This document shows, one piece after another, positions 1 through 8,312 of a stretch of 64,000 bases of DNA. Under the pieces are notes generated by a model, which saw nothing but the letters and a program-made list of their open reading frames with translations, was not told the DNA's origin and did no database searches. Within the stretch, counting starts at the first letter, position 1; every line of letters starts with the position of its first letter. The translations under genes were made by a program, and so were the position numbers. This DNA is from Vibrio sp. B1FLJ16 (GTDB taxonomy: Bacteria; Pseudomonadota; Gammaproteobacteria; Enterobacterales; Vibrionaceae), in assembly GCF_905175385.1 (NCBI RefSeq), contig NZ_HG992749.1:1364001-1428000 (forward strand), written 5' to 3'.

Positions 1-1656
1 GTAGACATCACGAACTACGTACTGCTGGAGCAAGGCCAACCAATGCATGCGTTTGATCTGGCGAAGATCGAAGGTGGCATTGTTGTTCGTATGGCTGAGC
101 AAGGCGAGAAGCTTACACTTCTTGACGGCACCGAAGCAGAATTGAACGCTGACACATTAGTCGTTGCAGACCATAATAAAGCACTGGCAATTGCTGGTAT
201 CTTTGGTGGTGAAGATTCTGGCGTAAGCACAGAAACTAAAGATGTGCTGCTAGAGTGTGCTTTCTTCGCACCAGACCATATCCGTGGTCGTGCTCGTAGC
301 TACGGTCTGCACACAGACTCTTCTATGCGTTTTGAGCGTGGTGTTGATTACGCACTACAAGTAAGTGCAATGGAGCGTGCCACTCAACTGCTTGTTGAAA
401 TCTGTGGTGGTGAAGTTGCTCCGGTTGTTGCGGCTGAGTCTGAAGCAGATCTACCTAAGCCAAACAAAGTTGCATTGCGTCGCACTAAACTGGATAACTT
501 ACTTGGTCACCACATTGCAGATGCGGACGTTGTAGAGATTCTTGAGCGTCTTGGTCTAACTGTAGAAGCTACTGTTCTTGAAAACGGTGAGTCAGGTTGG
601 CTGGCTGTAGCGCCGACGTGGCGTTTCGATATCGCTATCGAGCAGGATCTGATTGAAGAAGTTGGCCGTATCTACGGCTACGACAACATTCCAAACCAGC
701 ACCCAGCGGCAGCGCTTAAGATGCACAACCACGTTGAAGCGGATCTACCTCTAAAACGCGTTCGTGACTTACTTGTTGACCGTGGCTACCACGAAGCAAT
801 TACCTACAGCTTCGTTGAGCCAGAGCAGCAAAAACTGGTTGTTCCGGGGGTTGAGCCTCTAGTGCTTCCAAACCCAATTTCAGCAGACATGTCTGCAATG
901 CGTCTTGGTCTTATCCAGGGGCTATTGAACACGGTTGTTCACAACCAGAAGCGTCAACAACCGCGCGTTCGTCTGTTCGAATACGGTCTTCGTTTCATCC
1001 CATGTGAATCTGCTGAAAACGGCATGCGTCAAGAGCCAATGTTAGCAGGTGTTATCGCTGGTACTCGTGGTGAAGAGCATTGGGACATCGAGACAAATAC
1101 CGTGGATTTCTTCGACCTTAAAGGTGATTTAGAAGCGATTCTTGAGCTGTCAGCTAACGAAAAAGCATACTCTTTCGCTGCAGCTAAACACCCAGCACTT
1201 CACCCGGGTCAATCTGCGGCAATTATCGTAGATGGCAAAGAGGTAGGTGTTATCGGTACTGTTCACCCAGAGCTTGAGCGTAAGTTTGGTCTTAACGGAC
1301 GTACTATCGTATTTGAAATCGAATGGTCTGCAATTAACACGAAAGTGATTCCAGAAGCGGTACAGCTTTCTAAATTCCCATCAAACCGTCGTGACATCGC
1401 TGTTGTTGTTGATGACGCGATTGCTTCAGGTGACATTGTTAATGCTTGCCTAGAGCAGGGTGGCGAATTCCTGAAAGATGCGAAACTATTCGATGTTTAC
1501 GTAGGTAAAGGCGTTGAAGAAGGTAAGAAGAGCCTTGCAATCGCTCTGACTCTACAATCAGTAGAGCGCACGCTTGAAGATGCAGACATCGCAGGAGCGG
1601 TAGAAGCTATCGTTGCTCACGTATCTGAGAAGTTTGGTGCAACTCTACGTGACTAA
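1..1656 (+). CDS. pheT: Phenylalanine--tRNA ligase beta subunit (5' truncated by window edge)
   Basis: Beta chain of the cytoplasmic alpha2-beta2 enzyme that charges tRNA-Phe. The frame is open from base 1, so the N-terminal third (EMAP-like tRNA-binding domain and first B3/B4 segment) lies outside the window. What is present reads as B3/B4 ([11 protein letters not shown]), then B5, the catalytic-like core ([32 protein letters not shown]), and a C-terminal anticodon-binding ferredoxin-like domain starting near [14 protein letters not shown]. It ends in a normal stop and is followed at once by a strong hairpin. In many enterobacteria ihfA follows pheT directly; here it lies 1.7 kb away behind an opposing gene. 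The identification is secure. Confidence 0.97.
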   Translation, partial: VDITNYVLLEQGQPMHAFDLAKIEGGIVVRMAEQGEKLTLLDGTEAELNADTLVVADHNKALAIAGIFGGEDSGVSTETKDVLLECAFFAPDHIRGRARSYGLHTDSSMRFERGVDYALQVSAMERATQLLVEICGGEVAPVVAAESEADLPKPNKVALRRTKLDNLLGHHIADADVVEILERLGLTVEATVLENGESGWLAVAPTWRFDIAIEQDLIEEVGRIYGYDNIPNQHPAAALKMHNHVEADLPLKRVRDLLVDRGYHEAITYSFVEPEQQKLVVPGVEPLVLPNPISADMSAMRLGLIQGLLNTVVHNQKRQQPRVRLFEYGLRFIPCESAENGMRQEPMLAGVIAGTRGEEHWDIETNTVDFFDLKGDLEAILELSANEKAYSFAAAKHPALHPGQSAAIIVDGKEVGVIGTVHPELERKFGLNGRTIVFEIEWSAINTKVIPEAVQLSKFPSNRRDIAVVVDDAIASGDIVNACLEQGGEFLKDAKLFDVYVGKGVEEGKKSLAIALTLQSVERTLEDADIAGAVEAIVAHVSEKFGATLRD

Positions 1657-1685
1657 GCTCTAAATTAACTAACTCTAGAGTGATA

Positions 1686-1716
1686 AAAACCCTGCCGGAC
1701 CGGCAGGGTTTTTTTA
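1686..1716 (+). terminator. Rho-independent terminator of pheT
   Basis: A GC-rich stem built from ACCCTGCCG and CGGCAGGGT is followed by a run of seven T. It lies 30 bases after the pheT stop and ends the pheS-pheT unit before ihfA. The preceding A tract means it could also work for the convergent AEC gene. Confidence 0.93.
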
Positions 1717-1718
1717 TG

Positions 1719-2597
1719 CTATGCCAATGACAGAGTGTAACTTAATAGAAGTGGCAGTGTTAACACGCTGAAAAAGTTACCAAACAATACCATCGAAGCT
1801 ACATTTACTGGCTCTATGTTAAGTCGTTCAGCAAATAAATAGTTCATAACTGCTGGTGGTAACATGGTGAAAAGCACCATCATTTGTAACTGCATAGTCG
1901 GCAGAGGGATGAACCAGTAGATAACGGCAAATGCAATCGCTCCGGTTGTCAGTGATTGCACTGTACATATTACACCGACTTTTAAACCATCTAAACGTAA
2001 GCTACACATCTGTGCACCAAGAGAAATCAGCATGACGGGTACCGCGGCTTGACCTAGTAAAGCGGTCGCTTCATAGAGTGGCGTCCAAACATCTATCCCC
2101 GATAAGTTAAAACCTAGCGCAAGAGCTGCTGAGAAAAAAACGGGCATTTTAATGATTTGCTTAAGTGGATTTCCGTTACTTATCAGCATCATTCCTACGC
2201 TGATATGCAAACAGGCCGATACAACGAACAATAAAACTGCCGAAGAAAGCGCAACGTCACCAAATGTGTAAGTAAATAGAGGGATAGCTAAGTTTCCACT
2301 GTTACGAAACATGTGTGGTGGAGCCCATGCTTTGAAGTTTAATCCCGTCGCTTTACAGATAGGTATCATCATCAGTCCAGGTACCAGAACAGCAACAATA
2401 GCAGCGAAAAGAAGGGGGCCTTGTTCTGCATCGAGAGGCATGCTGACAAGTGAAGAAAACACAAGCGCGGGCGTAAAGACGTCAATATTTATTCGATTAA
2501 TTGGGCGGAAATCTGGCTTTAGGTGGCGTCCTACCAGATAACCAATACCTACTAAGGCAAATACAGGAAACAGAATATTGATGACTTGATTGATCAT
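1719..2597 (-). CDS. AEC (auxin efflux carrier) family transporter
   Basis: A 292-residue inner-membrane protein with about ten hydrophobic segments and the two-half layout of the AEC/Mem_trans family. It starts MINQVINILFPVFALVGIGY, with the typical family N-terminus, and has a conserved FRNSGNLAIPLF segment near residue 98. Bacterial members are predicted secondary carriers for small organic acids such as malate or malonate; the substrate cannot be read from sequence. It stands alone on the minus strand, tail to tail with pheT, and splits pheT from ihfA. The ribosome-binding site is weak (AAGAGC upstream). A repeat element lies directly upstream of its start. Confidence 0.88.
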   Translation of the reverse strand: MINQVINILFPVFALVGIGYLVGRHLKPDFRPINRINIDVFTPALVFSSLVSMPLDAEQGPLLFAAIVAVLVPGLMMIPICKATGLNFKAWAPPHMFRNSGNLAIPLFTYTFGDVALSSAVLLFVVSACLHISVGMMLISNGNPLKQIIKMPVFFSAALALGFNLSGIDVWTPLYEATALLGQAAVPVMLISLGAQMCSLRLDGLKVGVICTVQSLTTGAIAFAVIYWFIPLPTMQLQMMVLFTMLPPAVMNYLFAERLNIEPVNVASMVLFGNFFSVLTLPLLLSYTLSLA

Positions 2598-2615
2598 GGC
2601 TGCTCTTAAGTAGGT

Positions 2616-2812
2616 AACCTCAGTTCGGGATAATTTAAGCCATTCAGCACAACTCTTTTCGCGCCTAACTGCGTTAAAATCACCGCAATAGACTAGCTAT
2701 TGACTTGTGATTTTGCCTTGTTATCCATCTAAAATTGCTGTACTGACTCATCAGTTCGACTAACTATATGAAAGATCGAGCTATATAGACTTTCTTATCC
2801 CGAGCTGAGGTT
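2616..2812. repeat. Inverted-repeat element (MITE-like), divergent subfamily
   Basis: About 197 bp bounded by 18-bp terminal inverted repeats, AACCTCAGTTCGGGATAA on the left and TTATCCCGAGCTGAGGTT on the right, with one mismatch. AGGT flanks both ends and may be a target duplication. The centre (roughly 2670-2730: taactgcgttaaaat, agactagctatt, ttttgccttgttat) resembles the core of the repeats at 6792, 41026 and 53754, but the ends differ. It has no coding capacity and is probably non-autonomous. Confidence 0.75.
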
Positions 2813-3342
2813 AGGTAGTAAAAAATGTGATAATTCAGTTACAAAGTAACCCTGATTTCACACTATCAACCTTTGTACGATGAGTCATTGCTAAACAGTA
2901 AGAACCTTGGGTTGAATCAAGCTTTTAAATTGACTGGTTGGTTATGTCGTTTAAACGGTAGCAGCGCTATTCGAACAGCAGAAAAACACTCAAATTACTG
3001 AAATACTGATAAGTTTTATGTCAGGTGTTTGTAAAATAGTCTATAGTTGATTCTTTTATTAAATAGGGCGAAATATTGCGTAGGCCTTATTTTTTGGTTT
3101 TTTTAAATCAAAATTTTTTGTATTTTTGTGTATTTTATAAATGAAAAATATTGAGATGATGGTGTTTCGCAATAATTAATACATTAGCGATTTACCTATT
3201 CGTAGAGAAAAATGTTGGCGAAAATCATGAGCTTGTCATACACTTCCTGATGTAACCCCGATATGTTGTTGAATTGGTAGGGTAAAACTGCTCTGGCGCT
3301 ACACAAGGTAGCATTGTTTAACATAGCTTTGAGGAAAGTTTT
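2813..3342. other. 530-bp intergenic region upstream of ihfA
   Basis: No credible gene. The segment from about 3080 to 3180 is very AT-rich with T and A runs, as expected of a promoter upstream region or a nucleoid-protein binding zone. The ihfA promoter should lie between about 3200 and 3330, but I cannot fix its boxes. A good ribosome-binding site (GAGGAAAG) precedes ihfA. Confidence 0.5.
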
Positions 3343-3651
3343 ATGGCGCTCACAAAAGCCGAATTGGCAGAAAACCTGTTTGATAAATTGGGATTTAGTA
3401 AACGGGACGCCAAGGAAACGGTGGAAGTGTTCTTTGAAGAAATTCGCAAGGCACTAGAAAGTGGCGAACAGGTAAAACTGTCAGGTTTTGGTAATTTTGA
3501 TCTTCGTGACAAAAACGAACGACCTGGTCGTAACCCGAAAACTGGTGAAGATATTCCAATTACTGCTCGACGTGTAGTTACGTTCCGCCCGGGTCAGAAG
3601 TTAAAAGCTCGCGTAGAAAGCCTTAAGAAAGAACAGCAAATTAGCAAATAG
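3343..3651 (+). CDS. ihfA: Integration host factor subunit alpha
   Basis: One subunit of the IHF heterodimer, a sequence-specific DNA-bending protein used in recombination, replication and sigma-54 promoter activation. At 102 residues it matches the DNABII family. It starts [13 protein letters not shown], carries the conserved [20 protein letters not shown] segment, and has the beta-arm proline in [14 protein letters not shown] (about residues 64-77). The start is supported by GAGGAAAG about 7 bases upstream. It appears monocistronic, with its own terminator and a 745-bp upstream region, rather than read from pheT. The identification is secure. Confidence 0.97.
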   Translation: MALTKAELAENLFDKLGFSKRDAKETVEVFFEEIRKALESGEQVKLSGFGNFDLRDKNERPGRNPKTGEDIPITARRVVTFRPGQKLKARVESLKKEQQISK

Positions 3652-3707
3652 ATCATCTTCTTAAGTGATTTTTTGTTGTGTGTGCAGGTAGTATCTGCAT
3701 GCAAAGA

Positions 3708-3735
3708 AAACCACCGCATGCGGTGGTTTGCTATT
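3708..3735. terminator. Bidirectional terminator between ihfA and relV
   Basis: A perfect 22-bp palindrome, AAACCACCGCATGCGGTGGTTT, between the convergent ends of ihfA and relV, with T-rich and A-rich flanks. It can serve both genes. Confidence 0.85.
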
Positions 3736-3752
3736 TTCAGGGCGGGCTTTTT

Positions 3753-4526
3753 CTAAGCCGCTTCTAAATGTGTTGTTAAGTAAGGCTGCCATGCTTGCTG
3801 ATACAAGTTTTTTGCTTGGTTACGCATGTTTCTGATGGATGCCATTTCGAACTCAGTCAGACTGCGTTTTTCCATACTCGCCTGTCGTTCAATCTTCTGA
3901 ATATTCTCATAAAGCTCGTGTTCTGTACCGTTTTTTACATCGGCAATTGCTTTCAAATGCACCTGAACTTCTGCAATAAGATTGGTTTTGGGTAAACGTA
4001 CCAGTAAGTTCAAATCTCGGTAACCTGAAGGCCCCGGTTTTTTGAAACGGTTTTTAACTTTAACAATCGTCGTTTCACGTTCTAGTGTCTCGTAAATGGA
4101 TACTAAACTTGCCACATCTTCTGCCACAATGGTCGCGCGAGCTAGGTCGGTAATGCGCTCAACTTGACCGTTTAACTCGTGGGCTATTTTTTCTTCCGCG
4201 CGATGTTTAGATTTAACACCAGCAAAGTAGGGTTGAGAGTCAGTGAGTAGGGCAGTACTTTTACAAATGGTTTCAAGCTCATACTGCGCTTGATGTGCTT
4301 TGCTATAAAGGATATCAAAATCTGTGTATGGCTGAGTTGGTTTGGAGTCGATAGATTGAATGCCATACAAACCACTGAGGCTGTGTTTGAAGAACTTCGG
4401 ACAAACTTCGTTTTGGCTGGTACTACGGGTTTGATCGTTAGTTGTAGTAATCGGAATTGCGGCGAATGCAGGTGCACGGCTTAATACCAAAAGCATCAAT
4501 GCTGTTGTACGTAAAAATAAGCTCAT
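3753..4526 (-). CDS. relV: RelV-type small alarmone (p)ppGpp synthetase
   Basis: A 257-residue protein with a RelA/SpoT nucleotidyltransferase domain (about residues 85-215) and no hydrolase, TGS or ACT domain. It makes (p)ppGpp from ATP and GDP/GTP. Visible landmarks are SKHRAEEK around K107, the ITDLARAT motif (D127, R130), FKKPGPSGYRDLNLLVR and the EVQVHLKAI strand (E186, Q188). RelV is known from Vibrio cholerae, where from memory it also lies close to ihfA. The first 22 residues look like a signal peptide (MSLFLRTTALMLLVLSRAPA then FAA), which is odd for a cytoplasmic enzyme. AAGGAGAG precedes the start. Confidence 0.9.
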   Translation of the reverse strand: MSLFLRTTALMLLVLSRAPAFAAIPITTTNDQTRSTSQNEVCPKFFKHSLSGLYGIQSIDSKPTQPYTDFDILYSKAHQAQYELETICKSTALLTDSQPYFAGVKSKHRAEEKIAHELNGQVERITDLARATIVAEDVASLVSIYETLERETTIVKVKNRFKKPGPSGYRDLNLLVRLPKTNLIAEVQVHLKAIADVKNGTEHELYENIQKIERQASMEKRSLTEFEMASIRNMRNQAKNLYQQAWQPYLTTHLEAA

Positions 4527-4659
4527 TCACTCTCCTTACTTGCTTGCACTTAGAAAAAGGGAAACGTAAAGGTCGCTAAGTTTGCAAATTAGGTCGTTAC
4601 TTATTTATGGAGGTTAAATAATATATTCCAAGGTTTATAAATGTATTTATAGAGGAACT

Positions 4660-4725
4660 ATGTATCAGATCACCATTTTTCTTTTTATTATTCTGCTGTT
4701 TCAGCCTCTGAGCTTTGTAGAGTAG
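4660..4725 (+). CDS. Possible 21-residue hydrophobic small protein
   Basis: A short frame encoding MYQITIFLFIILLFQPLSF plus two residues. It is one strongly hydrophobic segment, and GAGGA lies four bases before the ATG. It sits 110 bases ahead of another tiny frame and tpm. It could be a small membrane peptide, a leader, or chance. No family is recognised. Confidence 0.3.
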   Translation: MYQITIFLFIILLFQPLSFVE

Positions 4726-4756
4726 CACCACCGTACCATCTATTGGTTAACGAAAG

Positions 4757-4834
4757 ATGAACGACATAGACAAATTCGAAAAAATCATTAGTCTTACTTC
4801 ACAAAGTAATACTAAGTCGGCAAGTAGAAAGTAA
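4757..4834 (+). CDS. Possible 25-residue peptide immediately upstream of tpm
   Basis: A short frame starting [16 protein letters not shown] and ending in a Lys-rich tail. Its stop codon lies two bases before the tpm start, so it could couple translation of tpm, whose own ribosome-binding site is poor. The upstream signal (CGAAAG) is weak and no homologue is known to me. Confidence 0.25.
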   Translation: MNDIDKFEKIISLTSQSNTKSASRK

Positions 4835-4836
4835 AC

Positions 4837-5484
4837 ATGAGAGATCCAGAATTTTGGCACAATAAATGGGCCAGTAACAAAATTGGATTCCACCTGGAAG
4901 ATGTGAATCCGTTATTGCCTCAGTACTGGCATCATACCAATCCGAAACGAGAAGATACGGTCTTGGTTCCGCTCTGTGGTAAGTCTGAAGACCTTGTATG
5001 GCTGGCAACCAAACATAACGAAGTGATTGGGGTTGAGTTAAGTCAAATTGCGGTGCGCGCTTTCTTTGCGGAGCATTTTTATACTCCGACGGTTACACCG
5101 ATAAGCGGCATGCACGAACTCTATCAGTTCGATGAACTCTCGATTTACACCGGAGACTTTTTTACCGCACCTGTGTCTCAAGCAGATATTGTTTATGATC
5201 GCGCAGCGTTAGTTGCGCTGCCGCAAGAAATGCGAGAAGAGTACGCGAGCCGTTTACAACAGCTTCTCAATCCGGGAGGTCGTATTTTACTTGTGACACT
5301 CAATTACGCTCAGCAAGAAATGGCGGGTCCTCCATTTAGTGTTCCGGTTAACGAGATTGAACAATTGTTCTCTGATTATAAGGTAACGTGCCTGAACGTG
5401 GATGAAGCAGATGAGAGTCATCCGAAAATTGCTAAGCAGGGCCTGAATCGTTTCTCTGAAGAAGTGTACTTAATCGAAGCTTAG
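4837..5484 (+). CDS. tpm: Thiopurine S-methyltransferase
   Basis: A SAM-dependent cytoplasmic methyltransferase of the TPMT family, 215 residues (usual bacterial length about 215-220). In bacteria these enzymes methylate thiopurines and inorganic selenium or tellurium species. Family marks are [14 protein letters not shown] at the N-terminus, the SAM-binding [16 protein letters not shown] segment (about residues 43-58), GVELS, and [13 protein letters not shown] (about 118-130). It lies between relV (divergent) and purT (convergent) and looks monocistronic. The ribosome-binding site is weak (AGAAAG). A tiny frame ends two bases upstream. Confidence 0.93.
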   Translation: MRDPEFWHNKWASNKIGFHLEDVNPLLPQYWHHTNPKREDTVLVPLCGKSEDLVWLATKHNEVIGVELSQIAVRAFFAEHFYTPTVTPISGMHELYQFDELSIYTGDFFTAPVSQADIVYDRAALVALPQEMREEYASRLQQLLNPGGRILLVTLNYAQQEMAGPPFSVPVNEIEQLFSDYKVTCLNVDEADESHPKIAKQGLNRFSEEVYLIEA

Positions 5485-5514
5485 TGATTTTTGGAGCTAG
5501 TGGGTGAAGACAAA

Positions 5515-5562
5515 AAAGCGCAGTTTACTATTTTCTTTATTAGGAACTAGTAGCTGCGCTTT
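5515..5562. terminator. Hairpin between convergent tpm and purT
   Basis: The stem AAAGCGCAG / CTGCGCTTT, with a second TACTA/TAGTA pairing inside, lies between the two convergent stops. The flanking A and T bases suit termination from both sides. Confidence 0.75.
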
Positions 5563-5591
5563 AGTGATTCTAGAGTTTTAACGAGAGTAAT

Positions 5592-6767
5592 CTAGTAAAT
5601 GATATTTACTTTAGATGCACTTTCTATCGCGTCCTGAACTGACTCTTGCGTGTTCTCACGACGAGTGAGTACAACACCTAAACGACGGCGACCATCGATT
5701 TCTGGTTTTCCGAACAGACGAATTTGCGTTTGTGGTTGTGCCAGAGCTTCAGACAGGTTATCAAACCGAATGTTCGTTGAAGTACCTTGACCTAGGATGA
5801 CCGCTGATGCTGATGGGCCATACTGAACGATTTGATTGATTGGCATACCTGTGAACGCACGCACATGCAGCGCAAATTCAGACATTTCCTGAGAAATCAG
5901 CGTAACCATACCTGTATCGTGTGGGCGAGGAGAAACCTCGTTGAAGATAACGTTGTCACCTTTCACAAATAGCTCAACGCCAAAAATACCGTAACCGCCT
6001 AGCGCATTAACTACCTTCTCAGCTGCGTACTCTGCCGCTTTTACTGCGTTTTCTGACATTACTTGTGGTTGCCATGATTCACGGTAGTCACCATCTTCCT
6101 GGCGGTGTCCGATTGGCGCGCAGAAATGAACGCCATCAACAGCGCGTACGGTTAGCAAGGTGATTTCGTAGTCGAAATCAATAAAGCCTTCAACAATTAC
6201 ACGACCAGCACCAGTACGACCGCCTTCTTGTGCATAATTCCACGCTTTTTCAATATCGCCTTCTGTTTTGATAACGCTTTGGCCTTTACCAGATGAACTC
6301 ATCACTGGTTTAACAACGCATGGGATACCTACGAACTCTACTGCAGCTTTGAAGTCATCGTAGTTATCTGCAAATCGGTAAGGAGATGTGGTTAGTTCAA
6401 GTTCTTCCGCCGCTAAACGGCGAATACCTTCACGGTTCATTGTGAGCTTAGTCGCTTTCGCTGTTGGAACCACATTTAAGCCTTTCGCTTCTAGTTCAAC
6501 CAGCTTGTCGGTAGCGATAGCTTCAATTTCCGGTACAACGTAGTCAGGTTGTTCTTTGTTGATGATCTCTTCTAAAGCTTGACCATCCAACATATCAAGT
6601 ACGTAGCTGCGGTGAGCGACTTGCATTGCTGGTGCATTCGCGTAACGGTCACAAGCTATGACTTCTAAACCAAGTCGTTGGCATTCTATTGCTACTTCTT
6701 TACCAAGTTCGCCAGAGCCTAAAAGTAATACACGGGTAGCATTCGCGCTAGTTGCAGTACCGAACAT
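5592..6767 (-). CDS. purT: Formate-dependent phosphoribosylglycinamide formyltransferase
   Basis: The folate-independent GAR transformylase of purine synthesis: formate + ATP + GAR give formyl-GAR. The 391 residues match E. coli PurT. It is an ATP-grasp enzyme with an N-terminal Rossmann-like part ([20 protein letters not shown]), the ATP-binding loop [10 protein letters not shown] (about residues 156-165), and the metal/ATP segment [16 protein letters not shown] (about 274-289). AAGGGAA precedes the ATG. A repeat element occupies its leader, and a PurR-type operator with a promoter lies upstream of that, so purine repression is expected to act from about 230 bp away. Confidence 0.96.
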   Translation of the reverse strand: MFGTATSANATRVLLLGSGELGKEVAIECQRLGLEVIACDRYANAPAMQVAHRSYVLDMLDGQALEEIINKEQPDYVVPEIEAIATDKLVELEAKGLNVVPTAKATKLTMNREGIRRLAAEELELTTSPYRFADNYDDFKAAVEFVGIPCVVKPVMSSSGKGQSVIKTEGDIEKAWNYAQEGGRTGAGRVIVEGFIDFDYEITLLTVRAVDGVHFCAPIGHRQEDGDYRESWQPQVMSENAVKAAEYAAEKVVNALGGYGIFGVELFVKGDNVIFNEVSPRPHDTGMVTLISQEMSEFALHVRAFTGMPINQIVQYGPSASAVILGQGTSTNIRFDNLSEALAQPQTQIRLFGKPEIDGRRRLGVVLTRRENTQESVQDAIESASKVNIIY

Positions 6768-6791
6768 ATTGTTCCCTTACAAAATATATTG

Positions 6792-6970
6792 ATACCAATC
6801 TTATGTAGATAAGTGGTCATTCTAGCTTGTTAAAATGCTCGATAACTGCGTTACCTTTTTCGTTAACAAAGTAGTTTGATTGTAGAATAACTACTTATCG
6901 AAAATATCCGCCTTGTTCTCAAGCATTTTTCCTACGCTATTTCTGAACACTTACGTACTGAGATTGGTAT
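6792..6970. repeat. Palindromic repeat element, copy A (purT leader)
   Basis: A 179-bp element with perfect 10-bp terminal inverted repeats (ATACCAATCT / AGATTGGTAT). It shares length, ends and internal text (ggtcattctagcttgtta, ataactgcgtta, gccttgttctcaagcatttt, ctacgctatttctg) with the copies at 41026-41197 (same orientation) and 53754-53916 (opposite orientation). It is non-coding and should fold on itself. It sits between the purT promoter and the purT start codon. Confidence 0.85.
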
Positions 6971-6992
6971 GATGAGACAGAATTTTCAGGGG

Positions 6993-7030
6993 ATCATACT
7001 GATTTTTTTCTGCAAAGCAAACGTTTGCGT
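6993..7030 (-). promoter_or_regulatory. PurR-type operator and promoter for purT
   Basis: AAGCAAACGTTTGCGT at 7015-7030 differs by one base from the classical PurR box ACGCAAACGTTTGCGT. On the minus strand TTTGCT (7021-7016) and TATGAT (6998-6993) are 17 bp apart and make a plausible -35/-10 pair, the operator covering the -35. The predicted transcript would start near 6986 and read through repeat copy A into purT. Confidence 0.8.
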
Positions 7031-7048
7031 AAGGATTTTTGCCAATAA

Positions 7049-7075
7049 AAAAGCTCTACTTGTTGTAGAGCTTTT
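7049..7075 (-). terminator. Rho-independent terminator of cdd
   Basis: An 11-bp perfect stem (AAAAGCTCTAC / GTAGAGCTTTT) with a five-base loop, 20 bases past the cdd stop. It separates cdd transcription from the purT promoter. Confidence 0.9.
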
Positions 7076-7094
7076 GTCGACTTGGCTGCGTGAC

Positions 7095-7982
7095 TTACAC
7101 GTTAACGAAACTTAGTGGAATGTCTGGGTTAAGTGCTTCCAGTGTCGATTGCGTGTCAGCCAGATGGCTAATCTTACCTTCTGAGTTCTCAACCAGAGCT
7201 GCGGTTTTGATCTTATCGAACGTTTCGCCTGCTAGCAGAACCTGAATCAGCGCAACCTGAAGAGGAGGAAGGCTAGGATTGAATGCCGCATTTTCAGCGT
7301 ATGCACCTTGGAAAACTCGGCCATCAGTAAGCTCTAACGCTAAACCACTAAGGTTATTGGTGTAAGGAGCATGGCTCATGTTCATTGCGTCGACAGCTTT
7401 TTGAATCAATGTGTCACTGTCGTCACAGCCGAACTGATGTTTAACCTCTGCCATTAAGCCTGATGTGATGCCCAGATCTGCAGGGCCGAACGCTTCAGGA
7501 AGGTACTCGTGCAGTGATTTCTCTTCACGTTCTGGCAGCTGTACTTTTAACTCTTTGGCTGTAGAAAGCTCATTCATGAACTGACGACAGTGACCGCAAG
7601 GGCTGAAGTTAATGGTAATGTCCGTCAGGCCGCGTTCACCTTTCATCCAAGCATGGCTGATTGCTGATTGCTCGGCGTGAACGGTTTGACCTAGCTGAAC
7701 ACCAAGGAACTCCATGTTTGCCCCGAAGTAAAGACGCCCTGAAAGGCCGCGAACAATTGCGCCAACATAGAATTCAGAAATAGGAGCGTAAGAATAAGCA
7801 GCAGCAAAAGGAAGCAGAGCGACACGCAGCTCTTTATCTGATAGGCCAGTAGCGGAAAGTAACTGTTCAAACTGCTGTACTGAAAGAGTGGCATCAAAAT
7901 CATCGGCTAAGACGATTGGAGCAAGTTGGTTTGAAAGTGCTTCAGGAGCGCTTGCTAGCGCTTGTTCAATGCGACTTTTCAT
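7095..7982 (-). CDS. cdd: Cytidine deaminase (long, two-domain form)
   Basis: Converts cytidine and deoxycytidine to uridine and deoxyuridine in pyrimidine salvage; cytoplasmic, zinc-dependent homodimer. The 295 residues are the long enterobacterial/vibrio form: a catalytic domain holding [12 protein letters not shown] and [16 protein letters not shown] (the His-Ala-Glu and Cys-x-x-Cys zinc site, about residues 102-135), then a degenerate C-terminal repeat of the fold. AAGGAT precedes the ATG. The gene follows a LrgB/LrgA pair on the same strand, as in the E. coli yohJ-yohK-cdd arrangement. Two CRP-like sites lie upstream. Confidence 0.96.
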   Translation of the reverse strand: MKSRIEQALASAPEALSNQLAPIVLADDFDATLSVQQFEQLLSATGLSDKELRVALLPFAAAYSYAPISEFYVGAIVRGLSGRLYFGANMEFLGVQLGQTVHAEQSAISHAWMKGERGLTDITINFSPCGHCRQFMNELSTAKELKVQLPEREEKSLHEYLPEAFGPADLGITSGLMAEVKHQFGCDDSDTLIQKAVDAMNMSHAPYTNNLSGLALELTDGRVFQGAYAENAAFNPSLPPLQVALIQVLLAGETFDKIKTAALVENSEGKISHLADTQSTLEALNPDIPLSFVNV

Positions 7983-8037
7983 GTGGAATCCTTGTTATTG
8001 CATGGACAGTTATTCTATGCAAAGTAGAGAAATGTTC

Positions 8038-8102
8038 TGTGCTTTAGATCACGGTATGTGCTGCAAGTAATTTCTTCGTTACACAATTAGAGTGATGTCA
8101 CA
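8038..8102 (-). promoter_or_regulatory. Pair of CRP-like sites upstream of cdd
   Basis: TGTGCTTTAGATCACG (8038-8053) is a fair match to TGTGA-N6-TCACA. A weaker one, with a good TCACA half, lies at 8087-8102. Their centres are about 49 bp apart. E. coli cdd is controlled by two CRP sites about 50 bp apart with CytR between them; the same control here is inferred, not seen. Confidence 0.4.
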
Positions 8103-8273
8103 CATGTATTCGATTGCACAGGCGTTGAGTGTTAATCGCGTCTCATAAATATATCAACTCAAACGTATATACCCAAACAATTGAAGATCGTGTGTTACGA
8201 CAATTAATGGTCGAAGCTGTCAACTAAGCTTATCGAGACATGGCCAAAGTAGAGAGTAGGGAAAGGAAACTAT

Positions 8274-8302
8274 TCGGCCTGCAGAGAGAGGAGGCAGGCC
8301 GA
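8274..8302 (-). terminator. Hairpin after lrgB
   Basis: TCGGCCTGC pairs with GCAGGCCGA around an 11-base loop, just past the lrgB stop. The following T-tract is poor, so it may act as an mRNA-stabilising stem or a weak terminator between lrgB and cdd. Confidence 0.55.
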
Positions 8303-8312
8303 GTATTATTGA

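Noticed and set aside
2813..3342. Riboswitch or small RNA in the long ihfA leader
   Set aside because: I found no recognisable aptamer or terminator-bounded RNA; only AT-rich DNA.
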